Made by a program: the position numbers and the translations under genes. This document shows, piece by piece, positions 61,801-64,000 of a stretch of 64,000 nt of DNA; the first letter of the stretch is position 1, and the number at the start of each line of letters is the position of its first letter. The notes under the pieces were generated by a model. It worked only from the letters and a program-made list of their open reading frames with translations. It did not search any database and was not told the DNA's origin. Origin of the DNA: Nymphaea colorata (Eukaryota; Streptophyta; Magnoliopsida; Nymphaeales; Nymphaeaceae); the NCBI RefSeq assembly GCF_008831285.2, contig NC_045145.1, forward strand, positions 19,280,802-19,344,801, read 5' to 3'.

Positions 61801-64000
61801 ATGGAGTGTTCTACAGGTAAAGTCTATATCCAAACATGCAGAAGATAATGTGAAATGTGCTTGAGATTTATAAACACAAAGAAATGGGAAAAGGAGAAAC
61901 GCCAAGTCAGTGGAGTAAATGCTGATATCTTGTAGAAAAACCTGCAGATGATGCTCCCGCTTCTTCAATATATCTGCAGCTCCGAGAAGCATTGCTACGT
62001 GTGCATCATGCCCACAAGCATGCATTTTGCCTGCAACCTTGCTTTTGTGCTCCCAATCAACAGCCTCCTGCATTCAAATACCTGACACCTTGAGACCACG
62101 TAAACTTAAAACCAGGAAACCAAAACTGATTACCATATGCAGCTCCATATAATAGGAAAGAAAGTTGACCCCTAGTGGATCTGCAATCATTTAGGAAACT
62201 TCAATGATAGTTACAAAGAAAACTAATGGATATACATCACAAAGATCATCTTGACATGATTTGTGTGAGATGTCTATTGTCTACCATCATGGTATGGTCC
62301 ATTTAAGAATGTAAACTGAGGGTCTGAAAGACGAACTTTTGCTTGTACTATCTGTTGAAGACATAACTTTATTTTCACATTCAGCCTGCAACTCTCACTA
62401 AACAAACTGTCAAAGAATTTGAGTGTCTAGGTTCCCTCTTTGTTCACTGACAAGGGGATTGCAGTCCTTACTCAGAGAGAGACAGAGAGAGAGAACACAA
62501 ATGCTTGTGCATGCCTAAAGATGTATATACGTGCTTGTTCGTGTACTCATGTATGGAAGCATCGATATACACCTATACTTATGTATCTTTTAAATGTAAC
62601 AACATCAACGTAGCTAGTTTACAGAAACAGGTAGACTTGAGTGCCCACACGTTTGTGTTTGTGTGCGCTTCTGTAAGCATCTGTGCTTGTGGATGCAGGT
62701 TCACTGCGTCTCAATTTCATCATATACTTAGATTTGAATTACGCACAAAGTGATTCAGACTCTGATTCTACTAGAGTACTACTGTATTTGCAACTCCACA
62801 CTGTGTCCATAAGGTAGACAAAAATTAGTCTGCACTTTTAACATTACCTAGAAAAGAAAGTGTAAAAGAGAAGCAAATTTGTGCCTGCAACGTTGTGTGT
62901 GCATCACTTGATCTCTTGGTAATAACCATTATAGCATGCTAGCATGGCTCAATCTACCCAGATGATAAAGTACCTCATCATAAAATCCTAGACTTAGCCA
63001 TTGAAGACCAGATCTGTTATTAAAACATAATGTATGCCGCCATATATCGTTATATGGTGTCATGCCACAAGGTCTGGTCGTCTAGCAGCACCATAGAACC
63101 AACACGACAGTCATGCAGCTGGCTGCCTAAACAGTTAAACCCTTACTTGTCGGTTTCAAGTTTGCATTAGTTGGAGTGCTAACACAATCGATCTGAACGT
63201 CAAAGATGCCTTGTCAAAGAGGCAAAATTCCAAATCTCAGAGGCGGAAAAATTTGAGAGAGGCAAGGCTTGACAAAATCATTCGAATGTTGGTTCTGGAA
63301 AACCATCTAGTTAAATAGAAAAACAAAGGAAAAAGAAGTTCAGAAAAAGGATAAGTTAACAATTCCAAATAAAACGAGGTGAGAATAAAATATAACTATA
63401 CAGTGAAAAAGGCGACAAAGTTTATTTTATAGGGACCGTATCTGCATTTTCCCCTTTCACGGATCAGACAAACGATTTTCACGTTATTTTCCTCGTTCTA
63501 TGTCTCTCTCTCTCTCTCTCTCTGTCGCTCGCTGCTCGCACACTCAAAAAACAGAGGAAGAGAGAACAGAGGATGACAAGGGGCCCCGAATTCTCCATAT
63601 AATAATCCTGGGACGTCGTTGAGGAAGTTCACCTGAATCGGCAGCGCATCCATGTCCGCTCTGAGACCAACAAAGGGCGGGCCGCCGGTCCCGATGGTCG
63701 CCACGACGCCTGTCTCCGCCAGCGGCCACCGGTAGTCCACTCCCATCCTGTCGAGCTCCTCCCTGATGAGCCTACTCGTCTCGAACTCTTCGTACGCCAG
63801 CTCCGGGCTCTCATGTATCCTCCGTCTCAGCCCCTTGATCCGCCGCACCGTGTCCGGGTGCTGTGCCAGTGACAGTATCTCCCTGGCGTAGTCACTCTTT
63901 CCGTCACGCCCATGCGCCCCCAAGTTGGGCGCGGCGGATACACGGAGCAAGCTGTAGTTTCTGTTCCTTCCCTCTAAGCAGGACTTCAATTCCGTGCCAT
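58814..64000 (-). CDS. ILL6: IAA/JA-amino-acid conjugate amidohydrolase, ILR1-like 6 type (5' end outside the window)
   Basis: M20-family metallo-amidohydrolase. The Arabidopsis ILL6 group cleaves jasmonoyl-isoleucine and related conjugates; other members cleave IAA-amino acids. Visible exons: 64000(edge)-63633, 62067-61942, 60873-60559, 59424-59296 and 59179-58814, all GT-AG and in phase, covering 433 codons to the stop. The frame is open at the window edge with no convincing ATG, so the N-terminus (probably a signal peptide) lies outside. Metal and catalytic motifs are present: [32 protein letters not shown] and [10 protein letters not shown]. The order and exon breaks follow the ILR1 family, and phrases such as [26 protein letters not shown] and [12 protein letters not shown] point to ILL6 rather than to ILR1 or IAR3. 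The C-terminus (KYLDEHA) is not a canonical KDEL-type ER signal. A CT microsatellite starts about 110 bp inside intron 1. Confidence 0.93.
63502..63523. repeat. CT microsatellite in intron 1 of the ILL6-type gene
   Basis: A (CT)n run on plus, (GA)n on the coding strand, about 110 bp after the exon 1 donor at 63632. Simple sequence only. Confidence 0.85.

Overview
This window is nuclear DNA from a flowering plant. The evidence is a set of plant-specific, intron-rich genes with GT-AG introns: a MORN-repeat PIP5K, the plastid quinone reductase NDC1, the sterol isomerase HYD1, a type-A cytokinin response regulator and an ILR1-like amidohydrolase. They sit in long AT-rich, repeat-littered intergenic DNA. 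I cannot fix the lineage more precisely. All gene models below were joined by eye from splice signals and reading-phase bookkeeping, and every one closes in frame.

Layout, left to right. 1-6909: intergenic, no gene recognised. 6910-10855 (minus): phosphatidylinositol-4-phosphate 5-kinase, 8 exons, 765 aa. 10856-23805: 13 kb of intergenic DNA with old repeat remnants, a 58-bp tandem duplication and a probable CACTA end. 23806-30284 (minus): NDC1, 11 exons, 521 aa, with a Tourist-type MITE and a hAT-type MITE in its introns. 30285-33957: intergenic, mostly a decayed, internally deleted LINE. 33958-39731 (plus): HYD1, sterol delta8-delta7 isomerase, 4 exons, 220 aa, whose 4-kb third intron holds a second copy of the same hAT-type MITE and a roughly 300-bp tandem duplication. 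41117-44109 (plus): a second, diverged tandem copy of HYD1 with the same exon structure but two in-frame stop codons. 44750-48871 (minus): type-A response regulator, 5 exons, 177 aa. 48872-58813: 10 kb of intergenic DNA with no gene recognised. 58814 to the right edge (minus): ILL6-type IAA/JA-amino-acid hydrolase, 5 exons visible, 5' end cut by the window edge.

The genes do not form a pathway. They are ordinary neighbours on a plant chromosome: phosphoinositide signalling, plastid prenylquinone metabolism, sterol synthesis, cytokinin signalling and auxin/jasmonate conjugate hydrolysis. The points most worth a second look are the tandem HYD1 copy, which keeps all six catalytic positions and all splice sites despite two nonsense codons, and the pair of short hAT-type elements with perfect 8-bp target-site duplications inserted in the introns of NDC1 and HYD1. 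I found no sign of an unknown multi-gene system.
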